From positions 1-49,153 of the forward strand of contig NZ_CANLNB010000007.1 of assembly GCF_947492455.1 (NCBI RefSeq): 49,153 bases of DNA, written 5' to 3'. The stretch is from an uncultured Aliiroseovarius sp. Its GTDB lineage: Bacteria; Pseudomonadota; Alphaproteobacteria; Rhodobacterales; Rhodobacteraceae. The notes under the pieces were generated by a model. It was not told where the DNA came from, did no database searches, and saw nothing but the letters and a program-made list of their open reading frames with translations. The translations under genes were made by a program, and so were the position numbers. Of the stretch, positions 1-9,741 are shown piece by piece. Numbering within the stretch: the stretch's first letter is position 1; every line of letters begins with the position of its first letter.

Positions 1-77
1 ACACCGGTCCCGTCCGCTTTCACACGAACCTTCACGTTATAGTCGATCACGCGCTTCACAGGCACTAGCACCTTCAT
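1..77 (-). CDS. etfB: Electron transfer flavoprotein subunit beta, N-terminal fragment
   Basis: Only the first 25 or so codons lie in the window; the gene runs off the left edge. Reading the minus strand from the ATG at 77 gives a start of the form [19 protein letters not shown], the characteristic N-terminus of bacterial EtfB. EtfB pairs with EtfA to hold FAD and AMP and passes electrons from acyl-CoA and other dehydrogenases to ETF:quinone oxidoreductase. A GGGAG Shine-Dalgarno sequence precedes the ATG. Its neighbour upstream on the same strand is a cobalamin adenosyltransferase, a pairing I recall from Rhodobacteraceae. EtfA would be expected outside the window. The identification rests on a short stretch, but the motif is very distinctive. 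Confidence 0.88.
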   Translation of the reverse strand, partial: MKVLVPVKRVIDYNVKVRVKADGTG

Positions 78-335
78 CAGCGGTATCTCCCAGTTATGCC
101 CACGGGGGGCGGTAATGCTCTCGCGACACGTTTACCGAAATGCTGCATGTGAAAACAGCGCAAAATCGTCACGTCCGGGTCCACGGACGTCGCGTTCTTT
201 CGTTTTGCGGGGGATTCTTTGCAAGAATGTTGCCGAGAGCACTAAGAGCGGGTGCTCGACGCCCATTGCGATCCGAGACCGGTCGGAATCGGTTTCTACT
301 CTCTTTAATTGGGCCAGCCTAAGGGGCGCTGGGGG
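78..335. other. Intergenic region between etfB and pduO-type gene
   Basis: This 258-base gap lies between two minus-strand genes and should carry the etfB promoter and leader. A perfect inverted repeat (ATTCTT-TGC-AAGAAT, 214-228) and a small hairpin (GTCCG/CGGAC, 174-189) are visible. I see no convincing -35/-10 pair and no coding sequence with a credible start. Confidence 0.4.
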
Positions 336-908
336 CTAGCGATTCGCCCCCGGAACCCACAGCACGTCCGCTTTGCCGCCGTCATTCGTCACGCGTGCGG
401 CGACGAAGCACCAGTCGGACAGGCGATTCAGGTATTTGATGGCCACAGGGTTCACATCCTCAAACGTGGCCAGTTCAGTTGCCAGACGTTCGGCGCGGCG
501 CGATACGGTGCGGGTCAGGTGCAGGTGGGCGGCAAGGGCCGAGCCGCCGGGCAGGATGAAGCTGCGCAGCGGTTCCAGCGCCTTGTTCATCGCGTCGATC
601 TCGGCTTCCAGTCGATCCACCTGTTCTTGTGCCATACGCAGCGGCGGGTATTCGGCTTCGGCGTCTTTGGCCATGTCGGGGCGGCAGAGGTCCGCGCCCA
701 GATCAAACAGGTCGTTCTGGATGCGGGCAAGTGCTGCGTCCATGTCACCGTCGGCGTGCAGGCGGGCCATCCCGATTGTGGCATTGGTTTCATCCACGGT
801 GCCATAGGCGTCGACGCGCGCGTCATGCTTGGGGCGGCGCGAGCCATCACCCAACGCCGTTTCGCCTTTGTCGCCGGTTCGCGTGTAAATCTTGTTCAGA
901 ACAACCAT
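336..908 (-). CDS. pduO: PduO-type ATP:cob(I)alamin adenosyltransferase
   Basis: A 190-residue protein of the PduO/MMAB family, which transfers the adenosyl group of ATP to cob(I)alamin to make coenzyme B12. The N-terminus carries the family's ATP-binding signature (YTRTGDKGET, residues 8-17), followed by the expected all-helical body with the conserved segment AYGTVDETNA near residue 35 and a C-terminal NRLSDWCF motif. Length matches the family (about 190). The ATG overlaps the stop of the HIG1-like gene upstream (TGATG), so the two are translationally coupled. This is the PduO fold, not the unrelated CobA/CobO fold. etfB follows 258 bases downstream on the same strand. Confidence 0.92.
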   Translation of the reverse strand: MVVLNKIYTRTGDKGETALGDGSRRPKHDARVDAYGTVDETNATIGMARLHADGDMDAALARIQNDLFDLGADLCRPDMAKDAEAEYPPLRMAQEQVDRLEAEIDAMNKALEPLRSFILPGGSALAAHLHLTRTVSRRAERLATELATFEDVNPVAIKYLNRLSDWCFVAARVTNDGGKADVLWVPGANR

Positions 909-1111
909 CAGTTTCCTCCGCGCAGCCAGACAAACAGCAGGATCAGCGCGATGGCCACGGCCTGCGCCCCGATCCGCCAGCGCATCAGGCGATTCGAGTG
1001 TTTATGGGCAACTTTGCCACCGACCCCAAACGACCCAATGCCCAGCATCAGGATGATCAGAACGGCAGCGCAGGACAGCACTACGAGGATGAACAGGGGA
1101 TCGTCGGCCAT
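908..1111 (-). CDS. HIG1-domain twin-transmembrane protein
   Basis: A 67-residue membrane protein with two hydrophobic helices (about residues 6-28 and 47-63) joined by a basic loop. The loop NRLMRWRIGAQ fits the HIG1 'QRRQ' pattern (x3-R-x-R-x3-Q), with N in place of the usual first I/Q. Family knowledge: HIG1 proteins are small inner-membrane proteins linked in mitochondria to assembly of cytochrome c oxidase and supercomplexes; in alphaproteobacteria they are widespread but poorly studied. The gene sits directly upstream of, and overlaps, the adenosyltransferase gene. Function in this organism is inferred only from the motif. Confidence 0.8.
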   Translation of the reverse strand: MADDPLFILVVLSCAAVLIILMLGIGSFGVGGKVAHKHSNRLMRWRIGAQAVAIALILLFVWLRGGN

Positions 1112-1184
1112 GATGTCTCTTTCTTACGTGTCCGCCATCAGATAGTCGCATTCCCCCCGATTTGCGAGGGGCATTTGGGCGCAG

Positions 1185-2015
1185 TCAGCCGTTGGGCGTC
1201 AGTCGGTCGCCCACGCGTGTCGACAGAAGTCGTCTGCCGATGCCTGCAATATAGGTGGCCGTGGTGACATAGTAGCGCGGCTTCGGCTTGGGGTGCTCCA
1301 GCGCGTGGATCAGCTTTTTTGTCACGGCAGACGGGGGCAGTTCGAACCTGTCCAAATCACCGCTGTCGTCATACAGGCGCTCGCGTAGTTTCGCATAAAG
1401 GTTCCGGCGTGGGCTGTTTTCCCAGTCGATCCAGCGCTCGAAATGCGGTTGGGCGTTTTGGCGGATCTTGGTGGTTACCGGGCCGGGCTCGATCAGGATG
1501 ATGTCGATTGGCATGCCGCGCATTTCAAGCCGTAAGGTGTCCATCAATCCTTCAAGCGCGAATTTGGACGAGACATAGGCCCCGCGCCACGGCATTGCGG
1601 CAAAGCCCAGCACGGATGAGTTGTGGATCACGCGGCCATGCCCCTGCTTGCGCATGACGGGCAGGATCAGGCGAGTCAGGTGGTGATACCCGAAGAAGTT
1701 GGTCTCGAAGATGGTGCGCAGGGCGTCGGTGGGCAGATCCTCGACCGCGCCGGGGATGGCATAGGCGCCGTTGTTGAACAGCGCGTCCAGCGTGCCGCCA
1801 GTGCGCGACAGCACCTCGGTCACGGCAGCATCCATGCTGGCCTCGTCGGCGTGGTCCAGGCGCAGGCTTTCAAGCCCCTCATTGCGCAGCCGTTCGCAAT
1901 CTTCTTCCTTGCGGCAGGTGGCAAAAACGCGCCAGCCGCGCTTGGCAAGTGTATAGGCTGCGTCGTGGCCGATGCCGGAAGAACATCCGGTGATCAGGAT
2001 GGATTTCTGGGTCAT
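1185..2015 (-). CDS. Classical short-chain dehydrogenase/reductase
   Basis: A 276-residue classical SDR. The Rossmann-fold cofactor motif TGCSSGIG is at residues 9-16, the structural motif appears as NNGA at 81-84 (usual form NNAG), and the catalytic set is Ser133/134, Tyr147 and Lys151 in the YxxxK pattern. The PGPV motif follows near residue 187. CR at 34-35 after strand beta2 is compatible with NADP(H) preference, an inference. The substrate cannot be told from sequence. The C-terminal part (PKPRYYVTT) resembles oxidoreductases acting on steroid-like or lipid substrates, a weak hint only. It lies upstream of the HIG1/pduO pair on the same strand. Confidence 0.88.
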   Translation of the reverse strand: MTQKSILITGCSSGIGHDAAYTLAKRGWRVFATCRKEEDCERLRNEGLESLRLDHADEASMDAAVTEVLSRTGGTLDALFNNGAYAIPGAVEDLPTDALRTIFETNFFGYHHLTRLILPVMRKQGHGRVIHNSSVLGFAAMPWRGAYVSSKFALEGLMDTLRLEMRGMPIDIILIEPGPVTTKIRQNAQPHFERWIDWENSPRRNLYAKLRERLYDDSGDLDRFELPPSAVTKKLIHALEHPKPKPRYYVTTATYIAGIGRRLLSTRVGDRLTPNG

Positions 2016-2071
2016 ATGTGTCTCCTGCCTCGCCCGGGAAGGGGTACGGGGTTGCTGCGGCGGGGGTCAAC

Positions 2072-2099
2072 AAAAAAAGAGGCGCCACAAAGGGCGCCC
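2072..2099 (-). terminator. Intrinsic terminator after SH3-domain gene
   Basis: Read on the minus strand, two GGCGCC blocks (2081-2086 and 2093-2098) pair around a short loop and are followed by a T-rich run (complement of the A-tract 2072-2078). It lies just after the SH3-domain gene and before the SDR start. Confidence 0.75.
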
Positions 2100-2128
2100 A
2101 GTGGAACTCTTAAGGGAAGGGCCGCTTA

Positions 2129-2689
2129 TTAAAGTTGCGGCTTCAGGAATTTCGAGGCGATGAACCCGCGCGTGCCGGTCTCGACCACTTTGATCTGGCT
2201 CCAGCCGTTTTCGGTCTGACCGGTTTCCAGCACTTCGGTGCCGCGGGTCAGGCGCGTCACCACGCCGAATTGGGTCGAAGGACCGCCACGCATATTCACG
2301 GTGCTGCCGCTGACGAACAGGGTGGGGAAGTCCGCGTCGTCTGTGGCCGCTTCGGGCGCAGTGGGTGTCGGGGCCGGGGCGCTGGCCGCCATCAGGCGCG
2401 CAGCTTCTTCGGCCTGCGCTGCGGGGCTGTTCGGGTCGCCGGCAACGGCGGCGGCTTTGATCACAAGGCTGGTCGGTGCAGGTGCTTCGACTGGTGCTGT
2501 GGCCACAATAGGCACAACAGCGCTGACGGGCGTTTCTGCCAGTTTCGCGGACACCGCAACGATGCTGTCTTGTTTCACGTCAGGCTCGCGGCCGATCCGA
2601 TCGGTTGGCAGACCGTCGTCCCGTCCATAATGCATCATGGCGACGCCCATCACGCCGACCGTCAATAATGACATACGTACAATACCCAT
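2129..2689 (-). CDS. Secreted or membrane-tethered bacterial SH3-domain protein
   Basis: A 186-residue protein with a short hydrophobic N-terminus (residues 3-20), a long Ala/Pro/Val-rich low-complexity linker (about 45-115) and a C-terminal bacterial SH3 (SH3b) domain (about 122-184) with the typical VNMRGGPST and GTRGFI segments. SH3b domains usually bind cell-wall peptides or act as protein-protein modules, so a periplasmic or envelope role is likely. The start is supported by a strong AAGGGGG Shine-Dalgarno. It is transcribed divergently from parC and ends at its own terminator. Confidence 0.8.
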   Translation of the reverse strand: MGIVRMSLLTVGVMGVAMMHYGRDDGLPTDRIGREPDVKQDSIVAVSAKLAETPVSAVVPIVATAPVEAPAPTSLVIKAAAVAGDPNSPAAQAEEAARLMAASAPAPTPTAPEAATDDADFPTLFVSGSTVNMRGGPSTQFGVVTRLTRGTEVLETGQTENGWSQIKVVETGTRGFIASKFLKPQL

Positions 2690-2821
2690 AGTATCCCCCT
2701 TAAATCATCACCAGTTAATATCTCGTGCTCATAAAATATCGCGGGGAATGTAATATGATTTTCCCCCAAGAAACCCGCATGGCAGCTTTACGCGAGTCCT
2801 CCTCAAGGATACACCAAATGC

Positions 2822-5155
2822 ATGAATGACGTAACTGACAATTCCGAGATCAAGGGCAGCGAGCTGGCCGAACCGCTACGCCGCGCCATTGGTGATCGCT
2901 ATCTGACTTATGCGCTGTCGACCATTATGCACCGCGCTTTGCCGGATGCTCGTGACGGCCTGAAACCTGTGCATCGCCGCATCCTGTATGCGATGAGCCG
3001 CCTGAAGCTGGCCTCGAATGGCAAGTTCCTGAAATCGGCTAAGATTTCCGGCGATACGATGGGGGATTTTCACCCGCACGGGGATGCCGCGATCTATGAT
3101 GCGATGGCACGTTTGGCGCAGGATTTCGCAGTGCGCTATCCGCTGGTCGACGGGCAGGGGAACTTTGGCAATATCGACGGCGATAACCCTGCCGCCAGCC
3201 GCTATACGGAAGCGCGCATGACCTTCGTTGCCGAGGCAATGTTGCAAGGTCTGGACGAGAACGCGGTCGACTATCGCGATAACTATGATGGTCGCCTGAC
3301 CGAGCCGGTTGTTTTACCGGCAGAGTTTCCGAATCTGTTGGCCAACGGTTCATCAGGCATCGCGGTGGGGATGGCGACCAACATTCCGCCGCATAATATC
3401 TCGGAACTGATCGATGCCTGTCTGCATCTGATCAAGACGCCGGACGCGCGCGACGACACGCTTCTGAACTATGTGCCCGGCCCGGACTTCCCGACCGGCG
3501 GCGTGATAGTCGAGCCAAAGGAAAACATCGCCACTGCCTATCGCACGGGCCGTGGTTCCTTCCGTCTGCGCTGTAAACACGAGATCGAGGATCTTGGCCG
3601 CGGGCAATGGCAGATCGTTGTGACCGAGATCCCGTATCAGGTTCAGAAGTCGAAGCTGATCGAGAAGATCGCCGAGTTGATCCAGACCAAGAAAGTTCCG
3701 ATTCTGGGCGACATCCGTGACGAAAGTGCTGATGACATCCGTATCGTGCTTGAGCCAAAGTCCAAGAACGTCGATCCCGAGCTTCTGATGGGGCTGATGT
3801 ATCGCAACTCGGACCTCGAGACGCGATTCAGCCTGAACATGAACGTGCTGATCGACGGGGTGACGCCGAAGGTCTGTTCGATGAAGGAAGTGCTGCGCGC
3901 GTTCCTTGATCACCGCCGCGATGTGTTGCAACGCCGATCGCGTCACCGGATGGACAAGATCGACCACCGTCTTGAAGTGCTTGAGGGCTTCATCGTTGCC
4001 TTCCTGAACCTTGACCGGGTGATCGACATTATCCGTTATGACGATGATCCCAAAGCCGCGTTGATGCGCGAAGATTGGGGGATCGAGCACGTCCGCGCCA
4101 TGTCGGAAGACGACTATGTCAGCCCTGCCCCCGGCGAAGGCGAGCTGTCCGAGGTTCAGGCAGATGCGATCCTGAACATGCGTCTGCGCAGCTTGCGCCG
4201 CCTTGAAGAAATCGAGCTGGTCCGCGAGCGTGACACGCTGATGGAAGAACGTGCCGCGCTTGAGGATCTTCTGGACAATGAAGACCTGCAATGGGGCAAG
4301 ATTTCTGAGCAGCTGAAAGAATCGAAGAAGCTGTTTGGCAAGGTCTTCGAGGGCGGCGCCCGTCGCACTCAGTTCGCCGAAGCCGGCGAAGTCGAAGAGG
4401 TGCCGCTTGAAGCCATGATCGAGCGCGAGCCGATTACCGTGGTCTGCTCGCAGATGGGCTGGATCCGCGCCATGTCAGGTCATATCGACCTGACTCGCGA
4501 GCTGAAATTCCGCGACGGCGACGGCCCGCGTTTCATCTTCCACGCGGAAACCACCGACCGTCTTCTGGCATTCGATTCCAACGGCAAGTTCTTCACCATT
4601 TCTTGCGCCAACCTGCCCGGCGGGCGCGGTATGGGCGAACCTCTGCGTCTGATGGTCGATCTGCCGAACGAGGCCGAGATCGTGGACCTGTTCATCCACA
4701 CCCCAGATCGCAAGCTGCTGGTCGCCTCGAACGAGGGGAACGGGTTCATCGTCAACGAAAACGACGTGCTGGCCCAGACCAAAAACGGCAAGCAGGTTCT
4801 GAATGTGGGTGACGCGACCGCCAAGATCTGTGCGCCGATTGCTGGTGATCACGTGGCTATCATCTCGGAGAACCGGCGCCTGCTTGTCTTCCCGGTGGCC
4901 GAGATCAACGAGATGACGCGCGGCAAAGGCGTCCGGTTGCAGAAGTACAACTCGGCCCGTGGAAAGCAGGGGATATTGGAGCTGGACGGCGGTCTGTCGG
5001 ATGTGAAGACTTTCAATCTGGAAGAGGGCCTGTCCTGGCCCGCCACCGGCGACCGCACCCGCACCGAAAGCGATATGTCGCCTTGGCTGGGTAAGCGTGC
5101 TGGTGTCGGCAAAGCGCCGCCCCACGGCTTCCCGCGTAACAACAAGTTCGAGTGA
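2822..5155 (+). CDS. parC: DNA topoisomerase IV subunit A
   Basis: A 777-residue type IIA topoisomerase A subunit. With ParE it decatenates replicated chromosomes by passing one duplex through a transient break. The breakage-reunion domain (about 20-480) has the quinolone-determining region (HPHGDAAIYDAM) and the active-site tyrosine in AASRYTEAR; the C-terminal part (about 500-740) carries degenerate beta-pinwheel repeats and lacks the canonical GyrA box, which together with length favours ParC over GyrA. The ATG at 2822 is used because the family N-terminus follows; an earlier ATG at 2818 in another frame opens a three-codon frame ending at an overlapping TGA. DUF898 and M48 genes follow within the same unit. 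Confidence 0.96.
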   Translation: MNDVTDNSEIKGSELAEPLRRAIGDRYLTYALSTIMHRALPDARDGLKPVHRRILYAMSRLKLASNGKFLKSAKISGDTMGDFHPHGDAAIYDAMARLAQDFAVRYPLVDGQGNFGNIDGDNPAASRYTEARMTFVAEAMLQGLDENAVDYRDNYDGRLTEPVVLPAEFPNLLANGSSGIAVGMATNIPPHNISELIDACLHLIKTPDARDDTLLNYVPGPDFPTGGVIVEPKENIATAYRTGRGSFRLRCKHEIEDLGRGQWQIVVTEIPYQVQKSKLIEKIAELIQTKKVPILGDIRDESADDIRIVLEPKSKNVDPELLMGLMYRNSDLETRFSLNMNVLIDGVTPKVCSMKEVLRAFLDHRRDVLQRRSRHRMDKIDHRLEVLEGFIVAFLNLDRVIDIIRYDDDPKAALMREDWGIEHVRAMSEDDYVSPAPGEGELSEVQADAILNMRLRSLRRLEEIELVRERDTLMEERAALEDLLDNEDLQWGKISEQLKESKKLFGKVFEGGARRTQFAEAGEVEEVPLEAMIEREPITVVCSQMGWIRAMSGHIDLTRELKFRDGDGPRFIFHAETTDRLLAFDSNGKFFTISCANLPGGRGMGEPLRLMVDLPNEAEIVDLFIHTPDRKLLVASNEGNGFIVNENDVLAQTKNGKQVLNVGDATAKICAPIAGDHVAIISENRRLLVFPVAEINEMTRGKGVRLQKYNSARGKQGILELDGGLSDVKTFNLEEGLSWPATGDRTRTESDMSPWLGKRAGVGKAPPHGFPRNNKFE

Positions 5156-5161
5156 TCCGGT

Positions 5162-6337
5162 GTGCCGCCCAGTACTCTGAAGATCTCATATGCAGGTGAA
5201 AAGGGGCCGGTATTCTGGCTGGCCCTGCGCACCGGCATCCTGACGGTTTTGACGCTTGGGTTTTATCGTTTCTGGGCCAAGACCCGCCTGCGCCGCTATT
5301 ACTGGAGCGCCATTCGCCCGGGCGGGGCACCACTGGAATATGTTGGAGATCCGCTGGAGAAGCTTCTGGGCTTTCTGGTCGCCGTGGTCTTCATGGCCTT
5401 CTACATCGGGGTTGTGAACCTGATCCTGATGTATTTCAGCTTTGCGCTGCTTAATGCCAACTTCGCGGCCTATGGGCTCAGCTTTCTAGGCCTCACCCCG
5501 ATCATCTTCTTCGCGCAGTATCGTGCCCGCCGCTATATTCTGGCCCGCACCCGCTGGCGCGGCATCCGCTTCGGGCTGGAGCCCGGCGCATGGGGCTATA
5601 GCTGGCGGTCGATGGTCCACTGGATCGCGACCCTTTGCACCGCGGGCCTGACATGGCCGCTGACAACGCTGTGGCTGGAAAAATACCGCGTCTCGCGCAC
5701 CTTCTATGGGGATCGGCGGTTCGTGCAGGGCGGGTCTAAGGGTCTGCTGTTTGGGGCCATGCGTCATGTCTATTATGCGCTTGGACTAAGTGCCGCTGCG
5801 ACGGTGATGCTTGCCCTTTATGAAAACCCGGCTTGGGTGCTTGTTTATCTGCTGTCTGGGCCGTGGCTGATTTATGGCTGGGCCTATTGGAGGGCCGAAA
5901 GCTTCAAGCGCATGACCGAGGCGAAACAGCTGGGCGACATGCAGTTCACCGCCAAGCCGCGCCCATGGCGGATCATCGGCATCTACGCGCTGGGCGGTTT
6001 GATGATGAACATCGTCCTGTCGGGGGTGTTCTTGGTCGCCTTCATGGCCCTAGGTCTTGCCGTCGGCACGACTGATCTGGAAAACATCAATCTTGACGAC
6101 ATGGACATGGCGGCAACCGCCTTGGTTCCAGTCGGGGTGCTGATCTATTTCCTGTTCATCATCCTGACCCGCGCTATGACGCATGCATGGATCACGCTGC
6201 CTCTTGCCCAACATTTCGCGGAAGTGACTGAGGTCGTAAACACGCAGAACATCGCACAGATCGTCCAGCGTGACCGTGACGAGTTCGCCGAGGCCGAGGG
6301 CTTTGCCGAGGCGCTGGATGTAGGGGCCGCGATATGA
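5162..6337 (+). CDS. YjgN/DUF898 family multi-pass membrane protein
   Basis: A 391-residue integral membrane protein of the DUF898 (YjgN) family. It has the repeated family motif LGFYRFWAKTRLRRYYW (near residues 36-52), an echo of it further on (TLWLEKYRVSRTFYGDRRF), and about eight hydrophobic segments. The start is GTG at 5162, six bases after the parC stop. Function is not established for the family. The stop overlaps the ATG of the M48 protease (ATGA), so the pair is probably co-translated; a membrane protein plus a membrane-anchored protease suggests a shared envelope quality-control role, but that is inference. Confidence 0.85.
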   Translation: MPPSTLKISYAGEKGPVFWLALRTGILTVLTLGFYRFWAKTRLRRYYWSAIRPGGAPLEYVGDPLEKLLGFLVAVVFMAFYIGVVNLILMYFSFALLNANFAAYGLSFLGLTPIIFFAQYRARRYILARTRWRGIRFGLEPGAWGYSWRSMVHWIATLCTAGLTWPLTTLWLEKYRVSRTFYGDRRFVQGGSKGLLFGAMRHVYYALGLSAAATVMLALYENPAWVLVYLLSGPWLIYGWAYWRAESFKRMTEAKQLGDMQFTAKPRPWRIIGIYALGGLMMNIVLSGVFLVAFMALGLAVGTTDLENINLDDMDMAATALVPVGVLIYFLFIILTRAMTHAWITLPLAQHFAEVTEVVNTQNIAQIVQRDRDEFAEAEGFAEALDVGAAI

Positions 6338-7506
6338 CGGGGCAGGACGTGAACTGGGTCTTCGCCGATCTGGCGCGGGGCGAACGGGCTCATCTGACCC
6401 GTGTGCAGATCGCCTGCTATCCCGAGGCGTTGATCATCGGCATGCCCGATGGCGCGCAGATCACATGGGGCTGGAACACCCTGCGTCGTGTGCGCGATCA
6501 GGCGGACCGGCGCCTCATGGTGCTGTCGCATCAGGGGGACCCGCTGACGCGGCTCTATCTGGCGGATCAAGAGATGCAGAAGGTTGTAACCCGGAACGCC
6601 AAATCGCTGGGGAAACGCGATCACGCGACGCCTCTGTCCAAGGTGCTGCTGTGGGCTGGTGGGGCTGTCGCCTCGGTCGCAGTGATCATCTTCCTTCTGG
6701 TGCCGCTTATGGCGACACAGCTTGCGGAAATCCTGCCGCCCGAGGGCGAGAAAGCGCTGGGTGACACTACGTTCGAGCAAATCCGCGTGGCACTGGACGA
6801 GACCGGGTTGGGTGGCGTTCGCATCTGCGAGGATCCAGCGGGCACCGACGCGATGCAGGCCATGTATACGCGACTGAACCCCGACGCGGATCTGCCCTAT
6901 GAGGTCAAGATCCACATTCTGGACCACCCGATGGTCAATGCCTTCGCACTGCCGGGTGGGCGGTTGGTCTTTTTCCGCGGGCTACTGGAAGAGGCAGAAA
7001 ATCCAGACGAGGTCGCCGCGGTCTTGGCGCACGAGATCGGCCATGTGGTCTATCGCGATCCCACCCGAGACGCGCTGCGATCCGCCGGATCGCTTGGGGT
7101 GTTGGGGCTTCTCTTTGGGGATTTTGCGGGTGGCACCGTCGCGCTGTTCATCGCCAACCAGCTGATCAATGCGTCCTACAGTCAGGCGGCCGAGGCGCGG
7201 GCGGATGACTATGCCCATGACCTTTTGGCGCAGGCCAATATCTCACCCGAGGCGCTGGGCACTTTCTTTGAGCGTTTGCATGAAGAACACGGGGACGCCG
7301 AAGGGATCGTGGCACATTTCGCCTCGCACCCGCAGATGACGGACCGGATCTCGGCGGCGCAGGATGCGGTGGATCCCACCCGCGATTATGACACGATTCT
7401 GGATGCGCAATCGTGGCGCGATTTGCAGACTGTGTGCGGTGGCCGGGAAACTTCGTCGTCAGACGGCCCGGCGCCATCGAAAAAGCCGTGGCAAAAGCCT
7501 GATTGA
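6334..7506 (+). CDS. M48-family zinc metallopeptidase, membrane anchored
   Basis: A 390-residue peptidase of family M48. The zinc site HEIGH spans residues 233-237 and the third ligand is in EARAD (Glu287, with Asp291). The N-terminal 90 residues form a separate cytoplasmic-type domain, followed by one transmembrane helix (about 109-130), so the catalytic domain is likely periplasmic. M48 proteases such as HtpX, BepA and LoiP degrade or chaperone envelope proteins; this one has the BepA-like layout but no TPR repeats. The ATG overlaps the DUF898 stop by four bases. No clear terminator is seen before the tuf promoter region. Confidence 0.9.
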   Translation: MTGQDVNWVFADLARGERAHLTRVQIACYPEALIIGMPDGAQITWGWNTLRRVRDQADRRLMVLSHQGDPLTRLYLADQEMQKVVTRNAKSLGKRDHATPLSKVLLWAGGAVASVAVIIFLLVPLMATQLAEILPPEGEKALGDTTFEQIRVALDETGLGGVRICEDPAGTDAMQAMYTRLNPDADLPYEVKIHILDHPMVNAFALPGGRLVFFRGLLEEAENPDEVAAVLAHEIGHVVYRDPTRDALRSAGSLGVLGLLFGDFAGGTVALFIANQLINASYSQAAEARADDYAHDLLAQANISPEALGTFFERLHEEHGDAEGIVAHFASHPQMTDRISAAQDAVDPTRDYDTILDAQSWRDLQTVCGGRETSSSDGPAPSKKPWQKPD

Positions 7507-7617
7507 CAGGTGTTGGGCAGCGAAGGCCAACCCCTTGGCAACCCGACGAAAAAACCGCTGGTGCGATTTGCGGCTGCCGGATTGTTACATTTCCTTGCCT
7601 TGGGCCTTACGCAAGCC

Positions 7618-7646
7618 TTGATTTTCTTTCGCCAAAGCTATAGCTA
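7618..7646 (+). promoter_or_regulatory. Candidate promoter of tuf copy 1
   Basis: A sigma70-like pair TTGATT (7618-7623) and TAGCTA (7641-7646) with 17-base spacing lies about 60 bases upstream of the tuf ATG. Overlapping TATAGC at 7639 is an alternative -10 with 15-base spacing. The call is by eye. Confidence 0.45.
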
Positions 7647-7704
7647 GCGCGCGATATTGAACCACGGGGTCTGTGACCCCCTCAGACACGAGGCGTAGGG
7701 CTTT

Positions 7705-8877
<1,173 letters not shown>

Positions 8878-8880
<3 letters not shown>

Positions 8881-8953
8881 GAACGCCTAGCGTTCTTATG
8901 GCGACAGGGTATTCGCGCCTCGGCGCGAATGTCCCGAGAGCCTGAGAGACTGA
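8878..8953 (+). ncRNA. Structured 3' UTR motif of tuf copy 1 (shared with copy 2)
   Basis: Hairpin A is TAAGAACGC/GCGTTCTTA, nine pairs that include the stop codon (8878-8898). It is followed by the conserved box GGCGACAGG, a second hairpin with stem ATTCGCGCC/GGCGCGAAT, and the box CCGAGAGCCTGAGAGA. The tuf copy at 30340 has the same boxes, but hairpin B has a different sequence that still pairs. This indicates a selected RNA structure, perhaps a 3'-end-derived small RNA or a processing signal. I do not recognise it as a known family. Confidence 0.6.
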
Positions 8954-8962
8954 AGACTAAGA

Positions 8963-8990
8963 AAGGGGCGCTCGCAGGAGCGCCCTTTTT
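8963..8990 (+). terminator. Intrinsic terminator of tuf copy 1
   Basis: Stem GGGCGCTC/GAGCGCCC with a GCAG loop, followed by a run of five T. It closes the single-gene tuf unit. Confidence 0.9.
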
Positions 8991-9070
8991 GTGTTTGGGG
9001 GGCATTGAGAGATATTGAAACTTATAGGTGTTCAATTTAAGCGTGTTGGGAATTTTGAACGGACACGAAT

Positions 9071-9688
9071 ATGCAGAAGCTCTTTTTGACAATTTACTAT
9101 GTCGCAACGGTGTTCTCCGGCCTTTTCACCCTCGCCACGTTTCTTTTCGCTGATTGGGCCGACTATCTGATCATCTCTGCGCCGGTATTCGCGGCAAGCC
9201 TGTTTGCGCTTCTAAGGACGCTGCAGTCGAAAGATGGGCGCGCAAAACGAACCTCGCCGCGGGCGAAGCGGCAAGTGAAGCCGCGTGTGGTCGTCGACGG
9301 CTCGAACGTGATGTATTGGAAGGATAACACCCCCAGCCCAAAGCCGCTTCGCGATGTTGTTGAGCACCTGACACAGCTTGGATATGCACCACGTTTCTTC
9401 TTCGATGCGAATGCAGGTTACCTGCTGCTGGGAAAATACATCGGCGAACGAGAGTTCGAGCAGAGGCTGGGGCTGCCGAAGAATTCCGTCATCGTCGTGC
9501 CCAAAGGGACGATCGCGGATGAGGCGATTTTACGGGCTGCGCGGAGTTATAGCTGCCAGATCGTCACGAATGATCGCTACCGGGATTGGGCTGAACGGTA
9601 TCCAGAAGTTAGCAAGCCCGGATATTTGCGGCAGGGAAAGTACAGGTCGGACGAGCTTGTTTTGAAGCTTGATCCAGTTCCTGCATAA
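9071..9688 (+). CDS. Membrane-anchored NYN/Zc3h12a-like ribonuclease domain protein
   Basis: A 205-residue protein. The N-terminus has two hydrophobic helices (about 5-27 and 31-50), then a basic linker (55-70), then a PIN-like NYN domain of the Zc3h12a type. The domain opens with VVVDGSNVMYW (Asp76 and Asn79 in the metal site), has FFDANAGY (Asp112), the acidic pair TIADEAI (Asp150, Glu151) and IVTNDRYRDW (Asp168). These acidic residues match the metal-dependent nuclease centre of NYN/MCPIP1 RNases. It is therefore probably an RNA endonuclease held on the cytoplasmic face of the membrane; its target is unknown. It stands alone between the tuf terminator and a convergent methyltransferase gene. 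Confidence 0.78.
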   Translation: MQKLFLTIYYVATVFSGLFTLATFLFADWADYLIISAPVFAASLFALLRTLQSKDGRAKRTSPRAKRQVKPRVVVDGSNVMYWKDNTPSPKPLRDVVEHLTQLGYAPRFFFDANAGYLLLGKYIGEREFEQRLGLPKNSVIVVPKGTIADEAILRAARSYSCQIVTNDRYRDWAERYPEVSKPGYLRQGKYRSDELVLKLDPVPA

Positions 9689-9741
9689 GTGGCGGCATGG
9701 GCGCGTAAGGGGCAGTCGCAACAGTTGCGCCGAACGCGGCT

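Noticed and set aside
336-1145. Plus-strand open frames across the adenosyltransferase and HIG1 genes
   Set aside because: The minus-strand products have clear family motifs; the plus-strand translations are low-complexity shadows without ribosome binding sites.
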